This document shows, piece by piece, positions 18,138-25,072 of a DNA stretch of 34,333 nucleotides; within the stretch, counting starts at the first letter, position 1, and every line of letters begins with the position of its first letter. A model generated the notes under the pieces. The model had not been told where the DNA came from. It did not search any database and saw nothing but the letters and a program-made list of their open reading frames with translations. Source of the DNA: Acidobacteriaceae bacterium (GTDB lineage: Bacteria; Acidobacteriota; Terriglobia; Terriglobales; Acidobacteriaceae); NCBI GenBank assembly GCA_003142935.1, contig PLOG01000140.1, positions 1 through 34,333 on the forward strand. Reading direction: 5' to 3'. A program made the position numbers and the translations under genes.

Positions 18138-18416
18138 ATGAAATTCATGTCGACGTGGACCCTGTTGCCTGGATCCGTGAAGGCCGCCGCCGAGCAGTTT
18201 CTTGCCAGCGGAGGACAAGAAGCCGCGGGAGTGAAACTGCTGGGCCGCTGGCACAACACGGACTGTAGCGGCGGGTTCTCGCTCTACGAAACGGACAGTG
18301 CCGCCGCGCTCCATTTGGGAGCAGTAAAGTGGGCCGATCTGATTGAGATCAGTACCGTCGCGGTGATTGAAGACAGCGAGGCCGGCGCCAACCTGGTAGC
18401 TACTTTCAAGAAGTAG
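18138..18416 (+). CDS. DUF3303-family small protein
   Basis: 92 aa. The start at 18138 is set by GAGGAGG (18122-18128) 9 nt upstream; the frame is open further upstream but that part is arginine/proline-rich and not protein-like. The sequence MKFMSTWTLLPGSVKAAAEQFLASGG, EAAGVKLLGRWHNTDCSGGFSLYE, KWADLIEISTVAVIED matches the DUF3303 pattern: a cytoplasmic single-domain protein with a dimeric alpha/beta-barrel look, conserved LGRWH, and no known reaction. No signal peptide, unlike its upstream neighbour. It is convergent with purS (174 bp away). Confidence 0.85.
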   Translation: MKFMSTWTLLPGSVKAAAEQFLASGGQEAAGVKLLGRWHNTDCSGGFSLYETDSAAALHLGAVKWADLIEISTVAVIEDSEAGANLVATFKK

Positions 18417-18589
18417 GGCCTCGGCTCTTATCCGCCCGCGCTTCTTGCCGCCGGCTTTCGCTTTGTGGAGATTCGGAAGCCGGTGACGAGGCGCGGCGAG
18501 CGGCCTCGGGAATTGATGCGCATGGGCGCAGCAATCTCCGTGCCTGCGGGGCGAATGCCATTCAAGAAGGCCCGGAATCTACTCGGCTT

Positions 18590-18835
18590 CTATTCCTCGA
18601 GGCGGTAGGTGAACTCTTCGATGACCGGGTTGGTGAGAACTTCGCGGGCGATGCGCTCCACCTGGGTGCGAGCGGCGTCGGCGGTGAGGCCATCGGCGAG
18701 GGAGAGCGCGAAATACTTGCCCTGGCGGACCGCGGTGACCTCAGCGAAACCGATCTTGCGCAGGGCATTGTGGATGGTTTGGCCCTGCGGATCCAAGACC
18801 GATGTCTTCAACGTGACATAGACATGTGCCTTCAT
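18590..18835 (-). CDS. purS: Phosphoribosylformylglycinamidine synthase subunit PurS
   Basis: 81 aa, the usual PurS length. PurS is the small dimeric subunit that links PurQ (glutaminase) and PurL (synthetase) in the fourth step of purine synthesis. Matching motifs are MKAHVYVTLKTSVLDPQGQTI, ALRKIGFAEVTAVRQGKYF, and VERIAREVLTNPVIEEFTYRLEE. purQ and purL are not in the window, so purS stands alone. There is no Shine-Dalgarno sequence; TATAAT ends 8 nt before the ATG, which suggests a very short leader or none. Presence of PurS implies the three-subunit enzyme and a small-type PurL elsewhere in the genome. Confidence 0.95.
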   Translation of the reverse strand: MKAHVYVTLKTSVLDPQGQTIHNALRKIGFAEVTAVRQGKYFALSLADGLTADAARTQVERIAREVLTNPVIEEFTYRLEE

Positions 18836-18843
18836 TACCCGCG

Positions 18844-18849
18844 ATTATA
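18844..18849 (-). promoter_or_regulatory. Consensus -10 (TATAAT) immediately upstream of purS
   Basis: TATAAT on the minus strand followed by CGCGGGTA and the ATG. The spacing puts transcription start 0-2 nt before the start codon. The -35 position shows no consensus. Confidence 0.45.
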
Positions 18850-19054
18850 GCTTGTGAGGCGGCCGGACGCATGGGGTCTGTTTCTTCAGGCTGAAGGCGT
18901 GGGAGAGAATTGCGCAGGGTGCGGAGCCGGCAAATAGGCCTTCACAAGAGCGTCTTTATAGATGGGACTTCTTTTTCGATGTGACTAACACCAGGTTTAT
19001 GACTGAGTAATTTTGCGGGTTGACTGTATACTGTCCCAGGACTGAGGATAAATG

Positions 19055-19137
19055 TCTCCATCCCACGGACGAAGACCTTTCCGTGGGGACCCTGGACCTT
19101 GGGCACCCCGCGTTGTTACAACAACAAGCGGTCAGGG
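19055..19137 (+). repeat. Diverged R2 repeat
   Basis: Shares GGGCACCCCG.GTTG.TACAAC and a CGGTCAG end with the R2 units at 22414, 22521 and 28357. The hairpin is kept with different arms (CCCACGG 19062-19068, CCGTGGG 19081-19087). It lies in the 522-bp gap between purS and the 19358 gene; no gene is seen in the rest of that gap. Confidence 0.55.
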
Positions 19138-19357
19138 GCCAAAGGCGAGGGCACTAATGATTACTAAAGCGTATTACTGAACAAGGTAACATTCCCAGAA
19201 TGCATCAAAACAGGTGAAGATCTTCTAATGTTTCCCGTAAAGGGAGGCAATAGAAGTTCGCTGCTTTTGGGGGGACAATTCCCTGTATTTCAAACAAGAA
19301 ATGCTGAATTATTTCAGTAGTGGCTAACCATGAGCACTGCGGGAGCTGAGGATACTT

Positions 19358-19669
19358 ATGCAGATCACTGTTTTTGCAGTTCGATTTGAAGATGCGACCT
19401 GGGTGGAATGGGAACACGCGTGCGACGAAGACGAGACAGCAGCCGTCGCGGATTCGGCACGGGAGCTGGGATTTGAACATGCGCTTTTTCGGGAGCCACT
19501 CAATGCCGATTTTCTAGGTGGGGCGCGCTACATATTCGAAGTTGCCAGAGGCACGCCGGAGAAGCCTGTGCATGGGGATACGCGGGTCTATGACGTGAAA
19601 GTGGCGGAGATAGAGTTGGAACAATTTGAAGAGTCTGTGGATGCATTCGCGGCCAAAATGACCGCTTGA
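19358..19669 (+). CDS. Small acidic protein of unknown function
   Basis: 103 aa, rich in Asp/Glu (DEDETAAVADSARELGF; EIELEQFEESVDAFAAKM). No signal peptide, membrane segment or known domain. The pattern of short strand, helix and strand (MQITVFAVRFEDATWVEWEHA, ADSARELGFEHALFREPL, VYDVKVAEIELEQF) would fit a small alpha/beta protein. A GAGG lies 9 nt before the ATG. It stands alone between purS (divergent) and ppa. Codon use looks normal for the window and the frame is the only sensible one here, so it is probably real, but there is no support from a known family. Confidence 0.65.
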   Translation: MQITVFAVRFEDATWVEWEHACDEDETAAVADSARELGFEHALFREPLNADFLGGARYIFEVARGTPEKPVHGDTRVYDVKVAEIELEQFEESVDAFAAKMTA

Positions 19670-19728
19670 GCAATGCTCGTGGTTCCGATTCCCTCGAAAT
19701 CACGAGCCCCGCACTCGCGCTGTCTCTT

Positions 19729-19790
19729 GCCGCAGGGGCTAAAGCCCCTTCCTTTTGGTGCGTTGATGTACGGGCTGAAGCCCGTGTCCT
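19729..19790 (+). repeat. R1-type hairpin pair, copy G
   Basis: Two adjacent palindromes: AGGGGC-TAAA-GCCCCT (19734-19749) and ACGGGC-TGAA-GCCCGT (19770-19785). Both keep a 6-bp stem and a 4-nt A-rich loop despite different stem bases. Located between the 19358 gene and ppa. Confidence 0.65.
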
Positions 19791-19803
19791 TCGTCGCTTC
19801 AGA

Positions 19804-19837
19804 TTCGATTGCCCTGGACTTTCGATTGCCCTGGACT
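19804..19837 (+). repeat. Perfect 17-bp tandem duplication upstream of ppa
   Basis: TTCGATTGCCCTGGACT occurs twice with no gap (19804-19820, 19821-19837), 178 bp before the ppa start. It may be replication slippage or a double binding site. Confidence 0.7.
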
Positions 19838-20015
19838 CGAGTGCGGCCGTGAACCAGACGACAATCCGTTAGTATAGGATTTTCGGTACTTTGCCGGGGT
19901 ACCGAGCGATGGGCCCCTGTGGCTCGGCGGTTGACCGGCGATTCCCCAATATCCAGTTTGTATGCAGCCTGGCCCCAATCCCAGCCTCCCCAACCCTAAG
20001 GAGAATGAAAGCGAC

Positions 20016-20576
20016 ATGGTCAACTACCTTGAACTGCCCATTGGCGAGCGCGCCCCCGAGGTCTTTCGCGCGGTGATCGAAATCCCGTTGGACGGGACGC
20101 AAAAGTTTGAATACGACAAGGAACTGCACGTCTTCAAGCTGGACCGCAATCTGCATTCGCCGGTGCACTATCCGGGCGACTACGGCTTTATTCCCTCTAC
20201 ATTGAGCGACGACGGCGACCCGTTGGATGTTCTGGTGCTGGTGCCGGGACCGAGCTTTCCTGGATGCGTGCAAGAGGTGCGTCCGATCGGCCTGCTGGAG
20301 ATGCTGGACCAAGGCGTGCTGGACGAGAAGGTACTGGCGGTGGGAAAGAACAACCCACGCTTCGCCAACATCTGGAACTACACGGATATTTATCCCCACC
20401 TGCTGAAAGAGATCACGCACTTCTTCTCGATTTACAAGGATCTTGAAGGCAAACGCGTGGAGATGAAGGGCTGGCGCGACGCCGCCTATGCGCGCGACCG
20501 CGTGGTGATTGCCGCCAAGCAATTTCGGGATGGCAAGGCAAAACAGGCGGGGGCCAAGAAGAAAGCCGCGGTGTAG
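20016..20576 (+). CDS. ppa: Family I inorganic pyrophosphatase
   Basis: 186 aa cytoplasmic Mg-dependent enzyme that hydrolyses pyrophosphate to phosphate and pulls biosynthetic reactions forward. The signature DDGDPLDVLVLV is intact, with FEYDKELHVFKLDR, PVHYPGDYGFIPSTL and HFFSIYKDLEGK in the usual order. The start is placed at 20016 (MVNYLELPIGE) because it matches the family start; AAGGAG lies 12 nt upstream, rather far. An in-frame ATG at 19962 would add 18 unconserved residues, and an out-of-frame ATG at 20005 lies between the ribosome site and the start. The Lys/Ala-rich tail (AKQAGAKKKAAV) is a family-typical extension. It is convergent with the permease gene, 9 bp away. Confidence 0.95.
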   Translation: MVNYLELPIGERAPEVFRAVIEIPLDGTQKFEYDKELHVFKLDRNLHSPVHYPGDYGFIPSTLSDDGDPLDVLVLVPGPSFPGCVQEVRPIGLLEMLDQGVLDEKVLAVGKNNPRFANIWNYTDIYPHLLKEITHFFSIYKDLEGKRVEMKGWRDAAYARDRVVIAAKQFRDGKAKQAGAKKKAAV

Positions 20577-20585
20577 GCAGGGATG

Positions 20586-21992
20586 CTACTTCGCGATTGA
20601 GGCTGTGGGCCTGTGCCTTTCGCCACGCTTCAGCAGCTTCCCCATAATCAGCGTGAGGCAGTAAAGGGCAGGACCGAGAAGTCCAATCGCGGTAGCGAAG
20701 ATCAACGCCGAGGTGCTGCCGATTATTTTCTCGGCGCGAGAGACATAAAGCGCATACGCAATGAGCGCCGCGGGGCCTACGCCGAGCAGGCAGGCGAAAA
20801 ACAGATTGCCGGCTTTGAAGGGCCGCTCCAACTGCGGCTCGCGGATGCGGAGAACGGCGAGGGCGACAAACTCCAGCAGCAGGCTTGAGCCATAAAGGAT
20901 GAGGTCGATGGAGATGAGGCGCTCGAAGGGCAGCTTGAGCGCCAGAGCCCAGGCCAGTCCGCAAAACAGAACGCTCACCCAGGGAACTCCGCGGCGATTG
21001 CGACGGGCCAGAACGCGCGGCAACATACCGTCTTCGGCCATGGCCATGGGCAGGCGCGTGTAGCTCATCACCAGCGCGTTGAACATGCCGACACCCATGA
21101 TGCAGCCGCCGGCAACCACGGCGATTCCAAGCCCCGCGCCGAAGATGCCGGGACCGCCGAGGGTTCTGGCAGCGGTGGCCCAGTCGCCGGTGGAGAAACT
21201 GTCGGCGGAGAGCCCGGCCAGCGCCATAGCCGCCAACGGGAGAATGTAAGTGATGGCGGTAAGGATTGCAGCGGCGATCATGGCGCGTGGATAGCTGCGC
21301 CGCGGATCTTCAACCTCCTGCGCCACTGTGGACGCATTGTCCCAGCCCATGTAATTCCACATGGCCACCAGAACGGCGGTCGAGAAGGCAGAGCCTGCGC
21401 CGAATGCAGTGGCGTGAAGCGGGGTGGCATTGCCCCATTGCACGGCGGGGTGCAGCATGAAGCCGCGCCAGAAGCCGAGAACGACGAAGACTGCGAACGG
21501 AGACAGCAGCAGAACGAAGAGCCAGATGGAGCCCTCGCCCACGGCCGGGGCTCCGCGCAGGTTCCACAGGCTGCAAACGGCAACCACTGCCAGCGACCAG
21601 GCGTAGGCCTTCCAGCCATCGGTGAGCACAGGCGAAAACTTGCCGAGATAAAGAACGAAGATGGCGGGATAGAGGGCCATGTCGAAGATGCTGGCCGAGA
21701 GCGAGAGCCAGCTCTCCTGGTAGCCCCAGAAGGCCCCAAGCGCGCGGCGGACCCAGATATAGAAGCCGCCCTCGGCGGGAATGGCGCTGGCCAGTTCGCC
21801 GATCATGAGCGCAGTGGGCAGGCTCCAGAGAAAGGGCAGCACCAGAAGAATTGCGATGGCCCAGCCATAGCCGGCTCCGCCCAAAATGTCTTCGATGCCG
21901 TAAGGACCGCCGGACACCATAAAGTAGGTGGCGGCAATCAGCGGCAGGAGACGCAGTTTTCTCTGCGCCGGCTTGTGGGGGGGGAACATCAT
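20586..21992 (-). CDS. APC-superfamily permease (amino acid/polyamine type)
   Basis: About 468 aa with some 12 hydrophobic helices, an inner-membrane secondary transporter. The first helices read AATYFMVSGGPYGIEDILGGAG and PALIxGELASAIPAEGGFYIWVRRALG-like, which resembles the polyamine/amino-acid branch (PUT/LAT-like) more than classical AAT permeases; the substrate is still a guess. Other marks are MGWDNASTVAQEVEDPRRSYPRA and a C-terminal positively charged tail. The start at 21992 is chosen because the protein homology begins just after MMFPPHKPAQRKLRLLPL. The frame runs open to 22286, but that part crosses an R1 repeat. No Shine-Dalgarno sequence is seen; the upstream 25 bp are AT-rich (TTAATAAATTTGATAAATT). 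Confidence 0.85.
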   Translation of the reverse strand: MMFPPHKPAQRKLRLLPLIAATYFMVSGGPYGIEDILGGAGYGWAIAILLVLPFLWSLPTALMIGELASAIPAEGGFYIWVRRALGAFWGYQESWLSLSASIFDMALYPAIFVLYLGKFSPVLTDGWKAYAWSLAVVAVCSLWNLRGAPAVGEGSIWLFVLLLSPFAVFVVLGFWRGFMLHPAVQWGNATPLHATAFGAGSAFSTAVLVAMWNYMGWDNASTVAQEVEDPRRSYPRAMIAAAILTAITYILPLAAMALAGLSADSFSTGDWATAARTLGGPGIFGAGLGIAVVAGGCIMGVGMFNALVMSYTRLPMAMAEDGMLPRVLARRNRRGVPWVSVLFCGLAWALALKLPFERLISIDLILYGSSLLLEFVALAVLRIREPQLERPFKAGNLFFACLLGVGPAALIAYALYVSRAEKIIGSTSALIFATAIGLLGPALYCLTLIMGKLLKRGERHRPTASIAK

Positions 21993-22180
21993 TTTGAATT
22001 TATCAAATTTATTAACACCGCTGTGGCGCGGGAAGGGCAGAACGGGGGCGATTGTATGGCCTTTCATCCCAGGGCAGTCGCATCTATATCTCTCGGCAAT
22101 TCTTCGTATGAGAGGGTGGTGACCGGTTCTTGCCTGTTCTTGAGGAGAGAGCGGGGGATGAGCGACTCCACACATGTCTA

Positions 22181-22413
22181 GAGCCTGTTTCATAGCCGGC
22201 TTGTTGCGCCGAAAAACATTCCCTCCGGGGCTAAAGCCCACGCTATTTTTGCGGCATTTGGCACGACTGAAGTCGTGCCCTGACACTTATTCCAGCTCCA
22301 ACAAGAGTTTTTCCGCAGCCCGTAACGCCCGCGATTTTCTTGTTCCGTATCGGCACGGCGACCCGGTACCCCGGCCTTGCCGTTTCAAAACCAGATTATG
22401 AAACAGCTTCTAA
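22181..22413 (+). repeat. R1 repeat, copy B, extended form
   Basis: CTGTTTCATA (22185-22194) and its exact complement TATGAAACAG (22397-22406) bound the unit. Inside, in order, are CGGGGCTAAAGCCC, GGCACGACTGAAGTCGTGCC, the GAGTTTTTCCGCAGCC segment also ending copy A, and a CGTAACG...GGCACGGCGACCCGG module also found in copy E. It is followed without a gap by two R2 units. The 21993-22646 gap holds only these repeats plus the possible permease promoter. Confidence 0.75.
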
Positions 22414-22520
22414 GGCTCTGACCGCATGATTTCGTGCCTTGAATTTCTGCTATCCCAGGTCCCAAAATCGGGACCTGGGGCACCCCGAGTTGGTACAACT
22501 TCAATCGGTCAGAAACCTAG
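22414..22520 (+). repeat. R2 repeat, unit 1 (107 bp)
   Basis: Starts GGCTCTGACCGCATGATTTC and ends CGGTCAGAAACCTAG, so TCTGACCG forms an inverted repeat at the two ends. The core is a 10-bp perfect hairpin: CCCAGGTCCC (22454-22463), loop AAAATC, GGGACCTGGG (22470-22479). GTTGGTACAAC follows. It is tandem with unit 2 and nearly identical to 28357-28463. Confidence 0.85.
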
Positions 22521-22620
22521 GGCTCTGACCGCATGATTTCGTGCCTTGAATTTCTGCTATCCCAGGTCCCAAAATCGGGATCTGGGGCACCCAGAGTTGG
22601 TACAACAACACGCGGTTAAA
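22521..22620 (+). repeat. R2 repeat, unit 2 (100 bp, 3' end altered)
   Basis: Directly follows unit 1. Its second hairpin arm is GGGATCTGGG (22577-22586), a change that keeps pairing in RNA as a G-U. The 3' end differs (ACAACAACACGCGGTTAAA) and lacks the AACCTAG terminus. It ends 26 bp from the stop of the GH127 gene, which is convergent with it. Confidence 0.8.
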
Positions 22621-22646
22621 GATCCAGTTTGTTGCAAACCGGGGTG

Positions 22647-24737
22647 CTAGACGCGGGTGTACGGAATCCAAACCTGCATTGCCGAACGCGAACGATTCGC
22701 CCATGCATAGTAAGGAATCAGCTTGAGCGTTGTGCGAGTCTCTTCGAGCGGGCGGGATTCCCCCGCGGTGAAGTAGAGCGAGTTCGAGGCAGAAGAGGGC
22801 GCAACGGTCCCGGAATGTTCAAGCACCATCACTCCGTCGAGCAGATCCGGAACAAAGCGGCTCTCTGAGCTGGCTGCAACCTCCGCGCGACAATTACTGA
22901 ATCCGCTCTGCTGCACCGCGTCCGGTTGATCCAGCATTTCCATACAGAAGACAATGGGCCCGCGCTGAAATGCGACGCGGCCACGATCTTCAGCAACTGC
23001 CGGATTTGCTTTGAGCAGTTGCACGGCCATATCGAAGCGAAGAGCGATGGAGTCGCCGGACGACCAGCGCCGGCGGATAGCGAGATACTTGCCCGGCTCG
23101 ATTCCCGAGACCGGCGTTCCGTTTACCATCGCCGTGTTCTTCAGCGACCAGCCAGGAATTCGAACATAGACCGTAAAGTCGCGCGCCTGCTCGGGAGAGA
23201 CGGAGATATCGACTTCACCATCCCATGGATAATTCGTCTTCTGCTCGATGCGTAATGCGGTTCCGTCTTCCAGCCGCCATGATATGCGGGAATTATCGTA
23301 GAGGTGCACATAGACGCCGTCAGCGGCGGTCGAGTAGAAATAACCCGGGAGCTCGGCGAAGGTCCGCTCCAAATTGGGCGGGCAGCAGGTGGTGTCATAC
23401 CAGGGGTTGCGAATCTTGCCCTCCGGATCCTCCGAGTACCGGGAGTCGCCGGATGGATCGAATGCCAAGGGGTTGCGATAACAGTAGGTTGTTCCGTCAA
23501 GCGACATTCCGGAGTTGATGCCGTTCAAGAGAGCGCGCTCCATGACGTCGGCGAACTTGGCATCGCCGGAGGCCGCGAGCATGCGCCAGTTCCACATCAT
23601 GTTGCCGATTGCCGCGCAACTCTCGCCATAGGCGCGGGCATTCGGCAATTCGTACGGGTCGCCGAAAGCCTCGCCTTCCTGGCGCGCGCCGACGCCACCG
23701 GTCACGTAAAGCTGGTGCGAAGCCAGATCGTCCCAGAGCGTGTTGAGGGTCTTCCAGTAGGCCGGATCTCCGGTTTCAAGATAGTAGTCGGTTGCGCCGC
23801 AGCAGGCGTACATGGCTCGCACCGCGTGGCCCTCGAGCTTGGTCCGTGAAGGGAAAGGAATGCCGCAGAACATATAGGAGACTTGGCTGGACCGCAGAGG
23901 GATCCGCTCATCTCCGTGGAGAATATAGCCGGCGAGGTCGACGTATTGGCGTTTCCCCGTGGTGCGATAGAGCTCGATGAGCGCCATCTCGATTTCGGGG
24001 TGGCCGGAGACAATACCCATTTGATTCGCACCGGGGCCATAGTTCGGAATAAGGAAATTGTCGACGAAGCGAATGCCGGCATCGAGAAGAGTCTTGTCGC
24101 CCGTGGCGCGATAGTAGGCGATGGCTCCCTGAAGCAGATGGCCGATGCAATAGAGCTCGTGCCCGGTGGTCTGGGTTGGATACTGCATGCGCAGCGGCTT
24201 CCGGTCTTCGACGTAGTAGGTGTTCAGATAGCCGCCCGGCTCCTGGACCGCAACCACATCGCGGATCATCGAATCGGCAGTCGCCCTGAGTTCTGGTTGC
24301 TGGCCGGACTGGAGCGCAAACGCAGCGCCTTCCAGCCACTTGTAGATATCGGAATCCGAGTAAACGGGGCCTTGTTGCGGCGCGGAGGATTTGCCGGCGA
24401 GGCGGAGAAAGTTGTTCATTCTCCCGTGCGCGATCAATTGGACGTGCATTGAAGGGATACTCGATTGAACATTGGTGGCGCGGCGTTTTGACCAGAAGCC
24501 ATCCTCGATCGTCACTGCGCTGACAGGCACGGGCTTGAGACGGGCGAAGGGCGATTTGGAGAAGTCGGCGATGCCTGCGTTCCTCCACGCTGCGCCCGAT
24601 GCTTCGCTTGCGTTCCGCGTGGGGGCCAGCAGAGCGAGCAAGTCTGCTGCATTGGGCAACGGATGCGCAACTGCCGGTGTAACGCAAGACGCTGCGGCGG
24701 CAGCGAGGAATTTGCGGCGAGAGAACTTTGAGTTCAT
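22647..24737 (-). CDS. GH127-family beta-L-arabinofuranosidase, Tat-exported
   Basis: 696 aa. GH127 enzymes remove terminal beta-L-arabinofuranose from arabinan-type glycans and plant glycoproteins using a zinc-bound cysteine nucleophile. The start at 24737 is supported by AAGGAG (24745-24750) 7 nt upstream and a twin-arginine signal (SRRKFLAAAAAS). The key sites of the family are in place: acid/base Glu in EGEAFGDPYELPNARAYGESC (about residue 356), Zn ligands Glu and Cys in GESC (about 372-374), and the nucleophile/ligand pair in DTTCCPPNLERTF (about 451-452). An all-helical barrel is followed by beta-rich C-terminal domains (VYVRIPGW). The gene lies downstream of GH31 in the same direction, with a decayed gene in the 335-bp gap; the old frame of that gene now supplies the ribosome site. 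Confidence 0.92.
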   Translation of the reverse strand: MNSKFSRRKFLAAAAASCVTPAVAHPLPNAADLLALLAPTRNASEASGAAWRNAGIADFSKSPFARLKPVPVSAVTIEDGFWSKRRATNVQSSIPSMHVQLIAHGRMNNFLRLAGKSSAPQQGPVYSDSDIYKWLEGAAFALQSGQQPELRATADSMIRDVVAVQEPGGYLNTYYVEDRKPLRMQYPTQTTGHELYCIGHLLQGAIAYYRATGDKTLLDAGIRFVDNFLIPNYGPGANQMGIVSGHPEIEMALIELYRTTGKRQYVDLAGYILHGDERIPLRSSQVSYMFCGIPFPSRTKLEGHAVRAMYACCGATDYYLETGDPAYWKTLNTLWDDLASHQLYVTGGVGARQEGEAFGDPYELPNARAYGESCAAIGNMMWNWRMLAASGDAKFADVMERALLNGINSGMSLDGTTYCYRNPLAFDPSGDSRYSEDPEGKIRNPWYDTTCCPPNLERTFAELPGYFYSTAADGVYVHLYDNSRISWRLEDGTALRIEQKTNYPWDGEVDISVSPEQARDFTVYVRIPGWSLKNTAMVNGTPVSGIEPGKYLAIRRRWSSGDSIALRFDMAVQLLKANPAVAEDRGRVAFQRGPIVFCMEMLDQPDAVQQSGFSNCRAEVAASSESRFVPDLLDGVMVLEHSGTVAPSSASNSLYFTAGESRPLEETRTTLKLIPYYAWANRSRSAMQVWIPYTRV

Positions 24738-24739
24738 CT

Positions 24740-25072
24740 TGAATCTCCTTGCGATTTTCCGTCGGGCTGGATGAACTTGCCCGGAATATTGACAAAGTAG
24801 CCCTGAACCCCAAAATCCTTGAGATAGCCAACCATGCGTCACGGGCCAGCCACTTTTTCGGCTTCAAGAATCATTGTGCTCATGGTTTGCGTGCTCAGCC
24901 ATCCATCGGCAACGCAGATCAGAAACCTGTCCAGAGCGAAATTATAGGTGATAGCGACGCTGCCGAAATGGTTTTTCCACTCCAGCATCGGACTCAGGTC
25001 CTGAAAGCGGCGCGACTGCGGACCATCGCTTCTCGGCTTTAATAGCAACGAAATCCTCGGCAGCGGGATCGC
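24740..25072 (-). pseudogene. Decayed C-terminal fragment of a secreted protein, with nonsense codon
   Basis: Read on the minus strand, codons in the GH31 frame after its TAA give RRFQDLSPMLEWKNHFG, AITYNFALDRFLICVADGW, MSTMILEAEKVAGP, a TGA stop, then RMVGYLKDFGVQGYFVNIPGKF, IQPDGK. The protein-like pattern continues in the same frame through the stop, so the TGA (24839-24841) is probably a mutated Trp codon (GPW). The start is missing, and the 3' end is cut where the GH127 ribosome site begins. From memory it resembles the end of a large secreted protein family in Acidobacteriota and Planctomycetes (LxxWxNHFG...YLMCVTDGW); I cannot name it with certainty. It is not expected to be functional. 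Confidence 0.7.

Noticed and set aside
19020-19032. TTGACT next to TATACT as a sigma-70 promoter
   Set aside because: The two hexamers are 1 bp apart; they cannot be a -35/-10 pair. TATACT alone is weak evidence.
22008-22286. N-terminal extension of the APC permease from 22286
   Set aside because: The frame crosses R1 copy B, and homology starts only at about 21992.
22414-22620. R2 tandem units as a CRISPR array
   Set aside because: Only two units, no spacers between them, and no cas genes.
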